Source: Spartinivicinus poritis (GTDB lineage: Bacteria; Pseudomonadota; Gammaproteobacteria; Pseudomonadales; Zooshikellaceae). Taken from it: a stretch of 64,000 bases of DNA. Below are positions 62,889 through 64,000 of this stretch, piece by piece; positions within the stretch are counted from its first letter, which is position 1, and the number at the start of each line of letters is the position of its first letter. The notes under the pieces are model-generated. The model worked only from the letters and a program-made list of their open reading frames with translations, was not told the DNA's origin and searched no databases. Location of the stretch: assembly GCF_028858535.1 (NCBI RefSeq), contig NZ_JAPMOU010000027.1, positions 1 through 64,000 on the forward strand, read 5' to 3'. The translations under genes were made by a program, and so were the position numbers.

Positions 62889-63869
62889 ATGGAAGAAAAT
62901 ATTTTACAAGCACAACAGTTAGTCCGCCATTTTGGTGGAGGTAAAACATTGCTGGGTAAGCAACTACCAACAGTACATGCTATTCGTGGTATTAATCTAC
63001 AAGTTTACAAAGGTGAAACTCTGGGGATCGTTGGAGAATCTGGTTGTGGTAAATCTACTCTGGCAAAAATGTTAGTGGGCTTGGACAAACCTTCTGAAGG
63101 CAATATTTTTCTCAATAAGTACGATCTCATTTCGCTTACAAAAAAAGATCCACGACGATTATTCCGTCAGGTTCAGTATGTATTTCAAGACCCGGTTAGT
63201 GCCCTAAACCCCCGAAAAACAATTGGTGACATTTTATCCTCACCTATGACGCACTTATTAGGAATGACGAAATCAAAAAGGGAGGAGCAATTAAAAGCAC
63301 TGATGAATGACATTAGCCTGCCCACTGAATTTTTAGAGCGTTACCCTCACGAACTGTCTGGTGGCCAAGCCCAACGTGTAGGTATTGCCCGAGCCTTGAC
63401 AGTTAAGCCCAGTCTGTTAATTCTCGATGAACCGGTGTCAGCTTTAGATGTATCTGTGCAAGCACAAATACTTAATTTGTTAGCAAACTTAAAAAGCCGT
63501 TATCAGCTCACCTATGTATTTATCAGTCATGACTTATCAGTAGTGGAAACGATCAGTGATCGAGTAATCGTGATGTATTTTGGTAGGGTAGTAGAACAGG
63601 GACCAGCACAAGCCCTATTTAGCACTCCCAGCCATCATTACACCAAGTTATTATTGGATTCCGTACCCATACCTGGTAAACCCTTAATTGTAGAAGACGC
63701 TAACTGCACAGAATTACCAGATCCATTTAACCCGCCACCTGGTTGTGCCTTTGCTCCTCGGTGTCCTAACGCAACCGAACACTGCCGAAAAGTGATGCCA
63801 GAATTGCAGCAAATGAACCAAACCAATCACCAAGCAGCCTGTCATTTTCCGCTGACAGAAATAAAGTAA
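62889..63869 (+). CDS. Peptide ABC transporter ATPase (DppF type)
   Basis: 326 aa. Walker A GESGCGKS, Q-loop YVFQDPVSALNPR, signature LSGGQAQR, Walker B LILDEPVSALD, H-loop ISHDLSVV, and the C-terminal CAFAPRCPNATEHC motif of peptide transporters are all present. It pairs with the fused protein's ATPase to drive uptake. It is the last gene of the operon; no strong terminator is visible after it. Confidence 0.92.
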   Translation: MEENILQAQQLVRHFGGGKTLLGKQLPTVHAIRGINLQVYKGETLGIVGESGCGKSTLAKMLVGLDKPSEGNIFLNKYDLISLTKKDPRRLFRQVQYVFQDPVSALNPRKTIGDILSSPMTHLLGMTKSKREEQLKALMNDISLPTEFLERYPHELSGGQAQRVGIARALTVKPSLLILDEPVSALDVSVQAQILNLLANLKSRYQLTYVFISHDLSVVETISDRVIVMYFGRVVEQGPAQALFSTPSHHYTKLLLDSVPIPGKPLIVEDANCTELPDPFNPPPGCAFAPRCPNATEHCRKVMPELQQMNQTNHQAACHFPLTEIK

Positions 63870-63891
63870 TCACTTTTTTCTAGATACTAAG

Positions 63892-63952
63892 AACTATTCA
63901 ATTATTCAAACACTCAACTATTCAATTATTCAAACACTCAACTATTCAATAA
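63892..63952. repeat. 24-bp tandem repeat
   Basis: AACTATTCAATTATTCAAAC followed by ACTC is a 24-nt unit, present twice in full (63892-63915 and 63916-63939) and then in part to about 63952. It is a small minisatellite after the transporter operon. There are no spacers, so it is not a CRISPR. Confidence 0.8.
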
Positions 63953-64000
63953 ATCAACCAAATAACCTTTAAATTATTTATTGGTGTTTTTCATAGGTAA

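Noticed and set aside
63892-63952. CRISPR array
   Set aside because: The repeats are directly tandem with no spacers, and no cas genes are present.

Overview
The window looks like chromosomal DNA of a marine, AT-rich gammaproteobacterium. Support comes from rhlB, a PIN-PhoH protein, yaaA, a nemR-nemA pair, an MlaA-type protein, a PliI-type lysozyme inhibitor, DUF1244, LexA-box-like sites of the CTGT-N8-ACAG form, and many orphan periplasmic family 3 solute-binding proteins. An Oceanospirillales-type host such as the Zooshikella/Spartinivicinus group is my guess from gene style only. I saw no rRNA, tRNA or CRISPR array.

Region 1 (1-13.9 kb) is accessory. It starts with an OLD-family ATPase-nuclease whose upstream region carries a LexA-box-like palindrome. 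Next is a compact minus-strand operon that looks like a RiPP (ribosomally made, modified peptide) pathway: a 74-aa precursor-like peptide, a radical SAM/SPASM enzyme and a 2-oxoglutarate/Fe(II) oxygenase-like protein. An attC-like integron recombination site at the end of a decayed cassette-like ORF lies just upstream of this operon, and a group II intron-like 3' tail lies just downstream. Phage remnants follow (baseplate protein V, integrase C-terminus). After them come a secreted metalloprotease with a separate membrane-anchored partner, an RRM protein, a fungal-type cytosine deaminase, two tiny secreted proteins made almost only of a peptidase S74 autocleaving domain, and a frameshifted gene.

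Region 2 (13.9-35.4 kb) is more housekeeping-like: RhlB, a possible SOS-controlled non-coding RNA, PIN-PhoH, YaaA, three solute-binding proteins, an MlaA/hydrolase pair, a GRDP-like protein with a lipoprotein, the nemR-nemA regulon with two matching operators, a hemerythrin, and a three-gene operon of a p97-like AAA ATPase, a membrane protein and a TPR membrane protein.

Region 3 (35.4-55.4 kb) mixes chemosensing (a very large chemoreceptor beside a type I periplasmic binding protein and a coiled-coil protein), a class D beta-lactamase, a decayed 2-aminoethylphosphonate locus (fragments of PhnR, PhnX, a DMT-type membrane protein and Phn-HD), a D-cysteine desulfhydrase/cysteate lyase homologue, a PliI inhibitor, a secreted gluzincin-like protease, a DUF2975/XRE pair, an orphan response regulator without its phospho-acceptor Asp, and a nitrilase-like protein facing a methyltransferase-like protein.

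Region 4 (55.4-64 kb) holds leuA divergent from an Lrp/AsnC regulator, then a peptide ABC transporter operon in which the second permease and first ATPase are fused. A pair of C/G-rich palindromic repeats sits inside that operon, and a 24-bp tandem repeat follows it.
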